This document shows, piece after piece, positions 53,320 to 64,000 of a stretch of 64,000 nt of DNA; the stretch's first letter is position 1, and each line of letters opens with the position of its first letter. The translations under genes and the position numbers were made by a program. Below the pieces are notes generated by a model that did no database searches, was not told the origin of the DNA, and worked only from the letters and a program-made list of their open reading frames with translations. The DNA is taken from assembly GCA_014529385.2 (NCBI GenBank), contig CM043968.1:129761018-129825017 (forward strand). The letters run 5' to 3'. This stretch comes from Adiantum capillus-veneris. Taxonomy: Eukaryota; Streptophyta; Polypodiopsida; Polypodiales; Pteridaceae.

Positions 53320-54981
53320 TCAACCTATGCCCACTGACTCTCGATGAGCTAGTGCATCCGGCTCTACTGATAGACAAACATCCCGCTGCGGAAGCCACAC
53401 AGAGCTAGCTCCAAGCTCTGCAAAGAGTCTACAAGAGCTCATGCACTCCTGCAAGTATCGGTCCAATACCTGTAAACCTCCCCTATGCTCTATGCCGAGA
53501 TCAGTCATCGAACAACTAATCAACCCTGCTGCAAATGCTCCCACTGTAGCTGCTGTGTCGGGCCTCGAGATCAGCATCTCGTACATGAGGACACCGAACA
53601 TTGATGCAACCCTGGCAACCTCTGCCACCTCCAACTCAGAACTCAACTCATGGCAATCCTGTCCCCTATCATAGAGACCATGGCACTCTGACTCCGAGCT
53701 CTGGAGTGACTCCTCGTGCCCACCACATATCACATGTGTACCAAGAGTATCCATCTATCCTGAATCTGCATCAAGCTCTGGCATAAGCATATCAAGAAAT
53801 GACTCCATAATAGCCGACACCTCAGCATCCATGTGAGTCATCTCTGTCATCACCTCTGATGACTCATCCTGTTGTGACTCACTAAAGCTGTCCCGCTCTA
53901 CTTGTGCATTCATAGACGCAACCTACACAACAAGGTCACTGCTCTGCACTCCATGCAAAGCATCCTCCAACCCACAAGCAAAAGAGACTCGCCTCCTCTC
54001 TCGCTCTCTACCTAGCTGCATGATCACAGAGACAACACCGTCTCTCCCGTGATCCACATGCAATGGGTAACCTGTACCACTCCTGGCACCTCTCGCAATC
54101 ACTAGCGAACCCAAATGCATCACAAAATGTCGCTCTCGAAGCGAAATCTGACATCCACAATCTCTAAGCTAACCAATCGAGATCAAACTCACTGTCAAAT
54201 CTGGTACATAGCGCACATGTTGTAACAAGTAAGATGCACCACTCGCTAATGACAGTCTCACATCTCCTGCACCTACTATCGCATGCACCGATCCATCGGT
54301 CGAACGTACACTGCCAAGCATCCTGCTAGAATAGCTACAAAACCATTCACGATGCGGCGTGACATGAAACATAGCATCTGTGTCTAGCAACCACTGCGAA
54401 GGGAGTGCACTATCCACATGTATAGCATCTCGTGCATAGCTTGAGGTAAAAGTGACATCCCCGTCACTAGTATACTCCGACACTACATCTGCCTCAACTG
54501 TCAAAGCAACCAAGTCCATGGCATCACTACATACATCTCTGAGACTGCCATGTCTCCTACGATGTCGCATATGACGAAAACAGCGCCGTCTAACTTGTCC
54601 AGAATGACCACAATACCAACATGTCACTTGTCGGCGTGCTCGTGAATGTACATGTCTCACACAAGTCCGCGATGACTCATATCTATCATACATATCGTGT
54701 AATCTGTGCCAAAGTGCTCTCGAAGTAGTCTCATACATAACAAGAGTATATACAGATTCTGCAAGGTGCAAAGAGAGCGTAGATAGTGCCATCTCCTCTA
54801 GCTCCTGCCACTGATCGTCAGACATGTTTGAAGGTCTACCTGCATCACCACTCAATGGTCAATGCAACCCTCGCTGTGTCAGTGGATCAAGCATACACTC
54901 TCTCCATGCTGCAAAGTCTGACCCATCAAACATGCACATTTCGGAGAGATCATAATCCGAGCGATCACCTGTCTTTGCCAT
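53320..54981 (-). pseudogene. Copia-3 compact gag-protease-RNase H frame with stops
   Basis: ATG at 54981 (MAKTGDRSDYDLSEM) opens a copia gag. One reading frame can be followed to 53320, interrupted by stops near 54860, 54170, 53924 and 53757. It contains CWYCGHSGQVRRRC (zinc knuckle with Arg in place of His), a protease site L-D-T-D-A (Gly lost), VPDLTVSLISIG, and then, after a linker of a few hundred bases, SRPDTAATVG...VLDRYLQE, which matches the RPDIA.AVG...ILRYL segment at the RT/RNase H boundary. Integrase and RT catalytic regions are absent. Keeping the same frame suggests an in-frame deletion derivative. Confidence 0.8.
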
Positions 54982-56587
54982 GAGCACAATGTAGCAAACT
55001 AGAAAGCAAAACCACCTCAGCAAAAACACCTGGAAACTGTCTACCAATATGGCCAGAAACACAATGTAAAACCTGTGAGACGCACTCCAAAATAGAGCTC
55101 CCGCAATGTCAATACAAGCCTCGCCTGCTCTAGTATCACACTGCAATCTATGAGCTAATCACCAAGCCCACACTATGTGGTATCGATGCATACACACGCA
55201 CAAGGCTCCCACCTGCAGAGAACACAACACGCAAATGCTGAGTGCAACCCGCAATCTCTACCTAGATCGCATAAATGATACGCATAAAACTCCTGGGAAA
55301 ATTTCGCCAGAGTTTTGACGCACAATGGCTATCAACACAAAATAACCATTGTCCTACAAGCTCAATACAATGAGCAATCAATGCACATCAAACCACACTC
55401 AACATACACGCATAAGCTCTGCAAAACTATGGCAAACAATGCTCAAGATCACAAGACTCTCCCACTTGAGAGTAAACCACTGTCTCAAGCAAAGAAAGAT
55501 ACACAACTCCTCACTCTTGCGAGAGTGGATACAAAAACACAAAACTGTGTCCAAACTGACAAAACCTGCCAAAGTGAGAGTAAACACTCGATCACAAACT
55601 ATGGCGAGAATCTGAGAAAAATCCGACAGAAGTTCCCCTGAAAACTGAGCAAAAAACTCAAGTACAATCTCTACCATAAACCATAACACTACTCAATGCC
55701 AATGAGTAGAAATGCCAAAATGGCTCCACATTTTCACATACAATGGCAATCCGCACTCAACGTACATCAACGGAGTGACCGCACATAAGCAAGCGCCAAA
55801 AGATTTGCAATCCGGAAACTTGATCAATGCGAAAACAATGCTCTCAAGAGAGCTCACTGGCATTTGAAAGTGCTCACCAAAATGCATGTATAATGGGCAT
55901 CAACCATGCGCCATAACCATATGCAAACCATCCGCAAAGACCATGAATCCAAGCACAAAATCACTACCAAAGTATCCTGTGAAAACCAGTGAAAGAAGCT
56001 CCACCTGTGTGCTCCAAAAAAAAAATTGCGTCTCTCAAGAGACCGCCTCGGTGGTGTGTAAACGCCTCCGTACCCTCAAACCACAAGTTTAACACAAGCT
56101 GCAATTGCATCTTCAACTTAGAATTTATGCACTCAACTTCAAGCATCTCCCGTGCTTCCAAAAGTGCATAAAACTCGCACACAATGCGACAATAGAAAAT
56201 CTGGAATTTCTGTATACAGTCAGTCTGAGCTGAATATCAGCAAAACGGTGAGGAATTTGCAAAAAGTTTCTTCTGCAAAGTTGTAGACCACATCGAAACG
56301 GATGGGCACTTCGAACAGAATTCTCAAATCTGCATTCTACGAGGAGAAAAACGAATCTGAAAACAGTGCTGCTACGCACACAGTTTTAGGGAAGCACCTT
56401 CACTTACACACAATCTTCCACACTTCTTTATGAGCTTCCACAAGAGCATACATCACTCTCAACTGAGCTCACAAGCTCCCATTGCATTCTCACAAAGCTT
56501 CCAAGCTTTCTTAATCTCTCTACCGTCGAGAGCGAGCAAGCTATCGCCTCGAAGCTCTCAAAGCCGTCGTGCTCTCTGCGGTCACCA
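54982..56587 (-). other. Copia-3 leader
   Basis: 1.6 kb between primer site and gag. No credible gene; parts resemble the Copia-2 leader (10330-10930), including CATAAGCAAGCGCCAAAA near 55785. Confidence 0.6.
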
Positions 56588-56602
56588 TAGCTCTGATACC
56601 AA
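56588..56602 (-). other. Copia-3 primer binding site (tRNA-iMet)
   Basis: TTGGTATCAGAGCTA on the minus strand, next to the 5' LTR. Confidence 0.85.
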
Positions 56603-56603
56603 T

Positions 56604-56794
56604 TGAAGGGGATCGGGGAGCACCACAGACGGAGAGTGAGAGAGAGAGAAGGAGACACACACACGATGTGGGTGGGGAGACTGTGAAGTGGCAGCTCCCT
56701 CTATACATTATACTCACTATAAGTATAGGGTAATAGTGGGCGGGCGCCCATGACCTGGGCGACCGGTCAAGGCACATAGGCCTTAACCCCAACA
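56604..56794 (-). repeat. Copia-3 5' LTR (191 bp)
   Basis: Matches 53054-53244 with about four substitutions. Confidence 0.95.
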
Positions 56795-57300
56795 CTGCCT
56801 AGGTGCTGATTCTAGATCCCTTTGGGTATCTTCTACCAAACTCCTTAATTGCTTGACTCGCTCGATCTCCTCTGTAGGGTTTGTATAAGTTCCTATCTTC
56901 TTCTTGGATCTTGGCCATTGTGGCTCATGACGATCGTCCTTGTTAGTTTCTTTCTTAGTGGTCATTTTGGCGTCCATGGTTTCACCTGAATCTAAATCCT
57001 CTTCAGTGTCGTTCATATATACGGGGTCATCACCAGTCCCCATGTTGGTCTTTGAACTGGGGTTTGACTTCGCTGCTTTTTGTGATCTGTTCCATCGTGT
57101 TTTCTTCTTCTTCTAAGATTGGGCAATTGATGTCGTGTCTCTTTCTTCAAGAATATAATTTTGTTTTTGGAGCATCAATCGTGTGAGTACGTTTACTGGT
57201 ACCTTAGGTGTACTTTTTGATGGCTCCTCAATAACCTCAATCAAGTTTAATATCGTGATCTTCGGTGCATTTGGATTATTCGGACATTGGGAAATCAAAT
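56795..57300 (-). pseudogene. Gypsy-1 gag linker, right of Copia-3
   Basis: Starts with CTGCC (right target duplication of Copia-3). It contains MGTGDDPVYMNDTEEDLDS and KKKIGTYTNPTEEIERVKQL, matching 30920-31230 of Gypsy-3, and the end of the second knuckle pair region. Confidence 0.8.
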
Positions 57301-58010
57301 GATCTATGGCACATCAGTTACACAGGAGTATCAACATTGTAGACGTGCTCGCTTGATTGGTTTGCATTAGTGTGGCATTCTTTTGTAGCCTAATAGGACA
57401 CTCGGCCACACGTTGTGGACCTCCACACTCATAGTATTGAAGAGGTGGTCTCTTGACAGTGTAATTGATATTTTGGCCTCTTGCAGCAAGAGTAGCTACT
57501 TGATAGACAGGTTTGACTTGTCCCCAATAGTCCTCCATGTAGTATTGTGGACTTTCTTCAAGCGCATCAATCCCATAGGTAATATCATTTGGATTACAAT
57601 GAGAATTCAAATGCTTCAAGCGACTAATAAAGTCGCTTCAAATGCTTCAAGCGACTAATAAAGTCTCTCATCGACTCTCCTTCCTCTCGTTGGGTTTTTG
57701 GAGAGGCTACACCCCAAAGCACTCCCTCTCGTATGTATTCTCATTCAAGGACAGTCTCCTAAGAGTAGGGTAAATCGTTTTTCTTCCACCCTTAGGGTTC
57801 TATACCAATCCCCAGCCTTCCCACTTAAGGTTAGGCTTAAAGCATTACTCTTATGCAAGTCATTGTGTTCTCCTAGAGAATCGCATATTTGTTCAAACAC
57901 TTCGATACGCTTTCTCAAATCCCCTTCTCCACTAAATTTTTGTGTGAGCTTGGCTATTTGTACTGCTTTACTTTTAGGCTCTCTATCAGGTGTGTTACGC
58001 ATATTCTCAG
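57301..58010 (-). pseudogene. Gypsy-1 gag capsid (internally deleted) and zinc knuckle
   Basis: AVQIAKLTQKFSGEGDLRK and LSLTLSGKAGDWYRTLRVEE mark the gag core. After FISRLKHLNSH the sequence jumps (near 57597) to YGIDALEESPQYYMEDYWG, deleting about 0.75 kb present in Gypsy-3, including the first knuckle pair. YYECGGPQRVAEC is the third knuckle with its first Cys and its His changed. A 31-bp tandem duplication at about 57608-57669 adds a frameshift. Confidence 0.82.
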
Positions 58011-59557
58011 CAATAGATCAATCGATGGTTTGAGCAAATGCTGCCAAATCTCTTAAATCAGCAGGTATAGTGGCCGCAGGTGCAGGCGCTCCTGGAACTA
58101 CATGTGGGATGGGAGTTGGCCTTTTGGCCTTGGCATACGCGCGGCCCTCAGGTCCCATACCTCGTATGGTGGTGTACCATGTGGTGGTCCAAAGTTCATG
58201 GGTGTGGCCCTAGGCATAGCCGGATACGATATGTTATTGCTAACTGGTATGGACCCACTAGAATAAGAGCTCGGATAATGCCATTGTGGAGTGTGAACCC
58301 TTGGCATAATTGGGGGTGTGGGAGCTATGTGGGCATGAGGTGCAACAGATACATAGGCTTGATGCGCACCTGTAGGTATTTTGGGGGCACTGTGCTAACA
58401 GTGTAGTGCTAACAAACGAGGTCCAAAGTGTACTTTTTGTACTCATCACCGGAGTAGGTATCGTAGCTGTAGTGTCTCTGAGAGACAATGATCTAGATTT
58501 GGAAAAGTAAAACTACTAGTTGTGGGTTTAGACTGTATCAAAACTCCAGGCAACACAATATATGAAGGGTCCATTGGACTCATTGAAGGACTTTCCATCT
58601 TTGATAGTGTCGGTTGTCTGGCCTTGCCCGTATCCAAGAATCTCATAAGGCCCGTTGAAGGAATATTAATCCCTCGATTTTGCCTCTCCGATTGGATGAT
58701 GCTATGGATGACATTGCATACCATCTGTTGCTGCTCCTCTAGACTTGTGGTGCTAGAAGTAGATTGTATAACTTCTAACCAACCCATATGGTATGTGTAA
58801 CCTGTGTACAGGTTAGTCAAGGTTTCAGTTTGTAGCTCATATTCCCAATTTTTGTTGAGAAATAACCCTTCTAGGCCCGACGTACTAGAGGTTTCCCTTG
58901 AGGTGGAAGCATTGTTGTTCCCCACAGTATGACCCACATTGCCTACTAACTTAGGAGCACTCGATTGCTCGATTTCTATGCTTGTTGTCCCAGGGGTCTT
59001 TCCCTTCATGGCTCGGTGTTGTTCCAGGAAACTCTCCATTTCCCTCTCCCTAGCCGCTTGCATATAGCGCTCAACTTCTTGCACCTCCTCAAGACTCCTA
59101 CCATCGGGTAGTAGAACTTCGGGGGGTGATTGCTTTGTAGGGTCTTCCATGAAAGCGGGGGCAGGATATCGACGTGGACACTCTTGGGGAGTATATGCTC
59201 CCCCTGAGATACCAAAGGCAAATCTACCGCTCCCTCACCTTCGTTAACTTCACTAGCCGCAAGTTCAGAGTGAATAGCTCTACTAAAAGTTAAAGCGACT
59301 AAACACACTAGATCCAGCTTGTGGGGTCGAGACACGTACGTTTTTATTACTTGCTTGGGGTTTGGTGTAGGATGTCCTTCCATAATATCGTACTCAGATG
59401 AAGAGTCACTAGACGCTATGTTTGGGTCTTGGGTTGTACTACCTTGGGTCCCCGTTGAGGGCCCAACACCTAAGGTTGGTGGGTATTGAAAACCAGCGTA
59501 AGTCGAAGTGCTCGCTAGTTGCTCGGCCTCTAGCACACGACTAGAGCACAGATGCAT
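58011..59557 (-). pseudogene. Gypsy-1 polyprotein N-terminal and Pro-rich region
   Basis: Starts MHLCSSRVLEAEQLA. It holds a Glu/Arg-rich helical stretch (EVQEVERYMQAAREREMESF) not obvious in the other copies. It then reads HMGWLEVIQSTSSTTS without the stops seen in Gypsy-2 and Gypsy-3, so N-terminal region and gag are one frame here. Frameshifts near 59150 and 58450 break it. Confidence 0.8.
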
Positions 59558-60226
59558 GTGCCTTTGGCACCCTACAAGCGTCGAAAACCCTCGAAGGTTA
59601 ATCGCTTGATTTTTTAGGCGTTTTGCACCCCGTTTTCACTCGTTTTTTGATTTGTTTTAATGTCTTTTTACGATCTGTTTTTGGATTAGAGTATGTGATA
59701 GCTTGAAACGAGCATATTGCTTAGGGGGTCATGGTGTGCTTTACAACACATCATTCGATCTTGGGCTTGGGCTTGGGCTTGGGGAATGTTTCCAATCTTG
59801 GTCCTTCCTTTTAAATAAATAAATAAATAATTTATTTATTTATTTTAATGTTTTAATTTATTTTTGGATAAAACCGGGTTCGCACCGCGCGCGCGTGCAC
59901 ACACACACCTAACCCACCTACTTAGAGCTACTGTTACACACTGTTTACACAATACTACAACAACTAATCAACTAACAGATCTACTTATTGTACCTTACAA
60001 ATCTAACATTATAGATCTAATACCTTAAATCTAACACGTTATGAACAGAAAACAGTACATTGCAGCAAAAAAAACTAACACCTTATCAATAGAAAACAAT
60101 ACACTGAAACAAAAACAAAGTTCACAAATCCTTCTCAATAGCCACACACCTTCTTTCTCTACCTTTCCTACATCTCATATTGCACACAAAGTAGCATAGA
60201 GTGCTTTGAGCTTAGTGCAGGGCATT
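59558..60226 (-). other. Gypsy-1 leader
   Basis: Untranslated. GGGCTT hexamer run at 59762-59783; an AAATAAAT/ATTTATTT perfect inverted repeat near 59813-59846; a GCGCGCGCGTGCACACACAC alternating purine-pyrimidine stretch near 59887. The CAGAAAA/GCAAAAA words of the other leaders are only partly kept. Confidence 0.55.
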
Positions 60227-60244
60227 TCCCCAAAAGCGGCGCCA
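60227..60244 (-). other. Gypsy-1 primer binding site, diverged
   Basis: TGGCGCCGCTTTTGGGGA on the minus strand; 14 of 18 matches to the tRNA-Asp complement, in line with greater age. Confidence 0.75.
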
Positions 60245-60248
60245 AAAA

Positions 60249-60482
60249 TGTGCGTATTTATCGCACGTGTCAAAGCAAGGGACTTGCCGTACACTGTGTG
60301 CGAGCCACAAATGGCTGCAAGCACACAACCAGATTAATCTAGCAAGCTCAAGAGAGCAAGAGTGTGTCACTCGCCGCCCTACGCTCGCCTTCGTGGAGGA
60401 TTCCTCGTCACGAAGAAGAGAGAGCTACCTCTGTGCCGTGCTCAATCGCCTCGCCGCCGCCATGCCGTCGCAATGCTTGATT

Positions 60483-60562
<80 letters not shown>

Positions 60563-60691
60563 CCTCTGAGTGTTTTTTAGGTTTAGGTGAGTTTTATATG
60601 AGCATGCCCATTCACACTTGGGCGCCCATGCTTAGCCAACTAGGCCTTGAATGTTCCAGTTAGAGTGCGCCTCTCATTGGCGATCACTCTT
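60249..60691 (-). repeat. Gypsy-1 5' LTR, truncated
   Basis: Starts TGTGCGTATT and follows the 3' LTR (18950) up to CGATCACTCTT, then changes abruptly to gypsy RT sequence. About 85-90 bp of the LTR's U3 end are missing, so neither the outer LTR end nor the target duplication survives. A 76-bp CT run replaces the mixed CA/CT region of the 3' LTR. Confidence 0.85.
60485..60560. repeat. (CT)n microsatellite in Gypsy-1 5' LTR
   Basis: 38 uninterrupted CT units. Confidence 0.97.
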
Positions 60692-62760
60692 TGATGGTAG
60701 CCACTTTTTAGGTCAATTATACTAAAGTAGGTCAATCGTTGTAGCTTATCAAATAGGTCTTCTACCCATGGAACGGGAAACCTATTTTTGATAGTGATCC
60801 TATTTAGTGCTCTATAGTCGACACACATGCGATTTGTGCCATCTTTTTTTTGCACTAATAGCACGGGTGAACACATTGGAGATGAGCTAGGCCTAACGAT
60901 GCCCTTCTCAACTAATTCATGTGCTTGCCGCATAATCTCCTCTTGTTGAGCTTGAGAAACTCTATAAGGAGGTTTATTAGGTGGTGAACTTCCTGGAAGA
61001 AGTTCAATTGCATGGTCATCATTGCCTCGTTTAGGAGGCAGTTCACAAGGGATGTCGTCAATAAAAACATCTTGAAATCCCTTGAGAAAATTGGATAACT
61101 CTAACTCTTTGTGATTGTTTATATTTTCTTTTGCTAAAGCATTAGGTTCATTTTGAGAATCTTTAACAAAAATCATGTACACTGAAATAGAGCTCTTTAT
61201 TGACTTATCGAAAGCTTGCTTATGTACAATGGGTATGGTGTTACCCAACTCTTTAGCATCTATGTACATATCTTCTTCCTTGAACCTAAAATAGATTCTC
61301 CTTTCAGGGAATTTAACATTGGAAGCCATGCGATCAAACCATGGTGCCCCTAGGATTACATCCTCGTGCTTGAGAGGAGAGATAAAGAAGTCCTCTTTGT
61401 CCACATAGCTTTGGACATGGAGCCTCAATTTCCCAATTAAGGGAGTGATTGAAGCTTCTTGCCCCTTGAAAGCACCATCGGCGGGTAGGACATCTCCCAT
61501 CTCATAGGCTTGGATGCCTAGCTTGGTGGCCAACTCTGTGGATATGAAATTGTGAGTAGAACCACGGTCAAAGAGAATAAAAGCATCATGTTCTGTTACC
61601 TTTCCCCAAGCATGGCATAGAGGATATCCTTTGTGGTGAGCTTCCTCTTCTTGGATTTCAACCAAGGTAGCTCTAGGAGGCTCATGGCGGGTGTTCATTT
61701 GGGGGGAAGCATGATACGCATCCCCCCGCTCGCCGCATTTGAAACAGCAGTTATCCTTGCGATAACGCTCAAGCTCTTCAGGAGAGAGTTTGTTTTTGTC
61801 TTTGTAAACTCCCTTCTGCTTAGCTTTGTTGTTATTGGAATTTCCCTTATGAGACTTTTGAACATTGTCCTTCCCCTTAGGCTCATTAGAACCCTTGTTT
61901 TCCATGGGCTTAGGATTTCTCTTAGCCCTTGTTTGGAAATTGATTTGTGAAGCCACCATGGTATGGTGTATGACCGCAGATATGGTACGTGGCCTTTGGG
62001 AGTTGACATACTCCGCCATTTCTTCAGTTAAGCCCGCACAAATTGTTGTTTTTGCTCTCCAAAATCCATCTTTTTGAAGACAGTGTCTTTGAGATGTAAG
62101 TCCCAAAACTTGTCTACGTATTTGTGAATGGATTCATAGGGAGAGAGTTTCAAGCTTTGCCATTCGGTGAGTACTTTGTCTTTGGCACATCAGTAGCCAA
62201 AAACTGCTTCATGATGGAAGCTCTTAAAGTTTTCCATGTTCGTGGGGCTTCATCGTTTGCCCGTAGGCTAGACCACCATTGCCTGGCAGACTTTTGAAAG
62301 TGAATAGCTACATGGCGTATCTTAGAGGACTCCGTGAAGCCCTCATCTCCAAACGCCGCATCAAATTGTTGGATGAAAGCCAAGACTTTGTCCGTAGCAC
62401 CAAAGGTGCCATCGTAGGTAAGGAAAGAGATGCTCTTTCCTCCCTCTTTGAACTTCTTGAGCTTGGATGATCTCTTCCACGTGGCATAGGATTTCCTATG
62501 GCCTCTTCTTTTTTATAGTTCAAAAGTTGCACCATCACTTTCTTCAAAAGATGAGGAATTTGAGGAAGATGGAGAAGAGGGTGACCTCTTTCTCGCCTTT
62601 TTCTTGCCTTGTTCCTCCTTGTTTGCACCATCACTTTCTTCATAAGAGGAAGAGGATGAAGAAGATGGAGAAGAGGGTGACCTCTTTCTTGCCTTTTTTT
62701 TCTCTTGCTTTCTATCATCCCTCTTTGAATTATGGCTTGACCATTTGAATTACCTTTGAA
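60692..62760 (-). pseudogene. Gypsy-4: gag-protease-RT fragment of another gypsy element
   Basis: Minus strand. A Ser/Glu-Lys acidic-basic stretch (62530-62716) precedes gag (62383-62150, HFQKSARQWWSSLR). After a frameshift comes a long frame with a degenerate knuckle (CFKCGERGDAYHAS), a retropepsin whose site reads D-R-G-S (FDRGSTHNFIS) instead of D-S/T-G-S, and RT up to YFSIIDLKSGYHQ, where it is cut by the Gypsy-1 LTR. The VQKKDGTNRMCVDYRALN and PFPVPWVEDLFDKL motifs are typical of a different gypsy lineage from Gypsy-1/2/3, closer to chromovirus-type RTs. Confidence 0.85.
62529..62716 (-). repeat. 96-bp tandem duplication in Gypsy-4 gag
   Basis: GCACCATCACTTTCTTC starts at 62529 and 62625, and GAAGATGGAGAAGAGGGTGA at 62565 and 62661. 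The length keeps the frame and duplicates a Ser-rich/Arg-Lys peptide (ARKRSPSSPSS). Confidence 0.9.
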
Positions 62761-63156
62761 TTTTGGAACCTTAGCATTTTGGAAGTCTTAATGGGCTGAA
62801 CCCTAAGGTCTTTGGAGCCCATTGTTGCACATTGCTCTTTTGCAGATGGCCCCCCCTTTGGATCCCTATTTTCCCTCCTTTGGATAACTACTGTGGCCGG
62901 TTTGCCAGCTTAACCAATATTCTAGCTTTTTCTCCCCTGGTACTTCCCCATATTAAATGATCAGTTTAACATGAGAAAATCATTTAGGAAAATTAGATAT
63001 TAGTTATTATGACAAAATGCAATGGTTACACATAATTGCCTTTTAAAGATAAACACCCATCATGAAAGAAGTATTATGCATGAACAAAAGATGTAGTTAT
63101 AAAAGTAAGCATAAATATCAGCAAATCAGAGTCTGATCATAAGTATCAACCATTTT
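62761..63156. other. Spacer between Gypsy-4 and Gypsy-5
   Basis: AT-rich; no coding frame, LTR end or repeat recognised. Confidence 0.5.
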
Positions 63157-64000
63157 TTAAAAAGTTTCGATAGACACAAAAGAAATGTTATTAATCAATG
63201 GCATTCGACTTAGTACATCTACAACCTTATTTTCATGTCCTGGTTGATATTGAATGAGTGGATGAAGACTTTGAATAAATGATGCCCAATTTATATGACG
63301 ATTAAAGATATTTGGTTGTGAAAGCAAATGACGAATGCTTTGTTTATCAGTTTTAATAAAAAATTCACATCCCATTAAGTAATGTTTTTACAATTTCAAA
63401 GCGTGCATAATAACTAGCAACTCTTTGTTATAAGTGCTATAAATGAGCTCATTGGGTTTCAACTTTCTACTTTCATTTGTAATGAAATGATTATCTTGCA
63501 TTAATATAGCACCAATGTCACGTCCACTAGCATCAATTGTAACTAAAAAGAAGGGTCCTTTGAAATTTGGAATTTATAAGATAGGGTCGTGTGTGAATGC
63601 ATATTTGAGTGTCAAAAGGTTGTTCGTGTTGGTTACTCCAAGTGAAAGATGTGTTCTTTTTCAAAAGGTTTGTAAGTGGTAACGCCAAGTATGACAAATT
63701 TCTAATGCATTTTCCATAATAACTACACAAACCAAGGAAAAAACAAATCTCATCAATAGATTGAGATCTAAGCCATTCTTTGATCCATTGAGTCTTCTTA
63801 GGATCCAAACCGATTCCTTCGCTAGAGACAATGTGACCTAAATATTCAATCTGAGTTTTGAAGAATGAGCTTTTCTCACGATTCAAATAAGGTAGATTTC
63901 TATGCAATAATTAAAAAACCAAATCCAAATGTACATAGTGATATTTTGCTTTCTAACTAAACACTAAAAATTCATCAAAGAAAGCCACAAGACAATCTTG
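63157..64000 (-). pseudogene. Gypsy-5: RT/RNase H fragment of a gypsy element
   Basis: Minus strand, running in from the right edge. At the edge AFFDEFLVFS stands for the F-x-D-D motif, with the second Asp changed to Glu. Then come IEYLGHIVSSEGIGLDPKK, FLGLCSYYGKCIRN and, at 63375-63157, RNase H sequence (FFIKTDKQSIRHLLSQ ... YQPGHENKVVDVLSR). Several stops. The domain order shows it is not the upstream part of Gypsy-4. Confidence 0.8.

Larger units (their letters stand above)
53054..56794 (-). mobile_element. Copia-3: small non-autonomous copia, nested in Gypsy-1 gag
   Basis: 3,741 bp with two 191-bp LTRs (about 4 substitutions by hand count), a tRNA-iMet-type primer site and polypurine tract. 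The coding part holds gag, zinc knuckle, protease and a short RNase H-region remnant only; integrase and nearly all of RT are absent. The leader (about 1.6 kb) is as long as the coding part. It splits the Gypsy-1 gag linker, and the pieces either side match Gypsy-3 in order. Confidence 0.93.
18950..60691 (-). mobile_element. Gypsy-1: outermost Ty3/gypsy element, interrupted twice
   Basis: Minus-strand element of the double-protease family. Its 3' LTR (18950-19472) and first 3' UTR part (19473-20123) lie left of Gypsy-2. The rest of the 3' UTR, the extra ORF, pol, gag, leader, primer site and 5' LTR (45771-60691) lie right of it. Copia-3 sits inside gag. Without the insertions it would be roughly 12.4 kb. 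The first 84 bases of its two LTRs differ at about 7 positions by hand count, more than for its inner guests. The 5' LTR is cut off at 60691, so no target duplication can be tested. Confidence 0.88.

Overview
This window reads as intergenic nuclear DNA of a land plant, probably one with a large, repeat-rich genome. Four Ty1/copia elements or remnants have tRNA-iMet-type primer sites or plant-type copia domains. Three related Ty3/gypsy elements have a primer site complementary to the 3' end of plant tRNA-Asp. There are also scraps of other gypsy elements, long GA/CT microsatellites and AT-rich spacer. I found no host gene, rRNA, tRNA or CRISPR. The plant lineage cannot be named from the sequence alone.

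Layout. (1) 1-11640: a degenerate minus-strand copia (Copia-2) is split near its 3' end by a nearly intact plus-strand copia (Copia-1, 244-5939) with a perfect AACAT target duplication. (2) 11641-18949: spacer, a minus-strand copia gag remnant (Copia-4, about 12676-14772), AT-rich spacer with old duplications, and a copia integrase scrap (18287-18949). (3) 18950-60691: a nest of related gypsy elements. Gypsy-1 (minus, outermost, oldest) is interrupted by Gypsy-2 (minus, 20124-45770), and Gypsy-2 is interrupted in its reverse transcriptase region by Gypsy-3 (plus, 26686-39920). Gypsy-1 is also interrupted in gag by a small non-autonomous copia (Copia-3, 53054-56794). Target duplications (GTGAG/ATGAG, TATGT/TATGC, CTTCC/CTGCC) and sequence continuity across each gap support this order. 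(4) 60692-64000: fragments of two other gypsy elements (Gypsy-4, Gypsy-5), the first fused directly to the broken 5' LTR of Gypsy-1.

The most interesting content is the Gypsy-1/2/3 family. Its polyprotein (about 3,100 codons in Gypsy-3, 27949-37295) runs: N-terminal disordered region, gag capsid, two pairs of zinc knuckles, a retropepsin with a D-G-G active site, an acidic then basic stretch, RT, RNase H, integrase, and then a second retropepsin-like domain with a canonical D-T-G-A site. A region with four W-[VI]-[PA]-K motifs follows. Downstream, a separate small acidic ORF (about 140 aa, ending in ILFP) is present in all three copies. An integrase-distal second protease and this extra ORF are not part of the standard gypsy plan I know.

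All copies carry disabling lesions: stop codons, frameshifts, gag deletions, and altered catalytic residues in some. None looks autonomous as it stands, although Copia-1 and Gypsy-3 are close. Boundaries of LTRs, primer sites and target duplications were read directly. Divergence values are hand counts.
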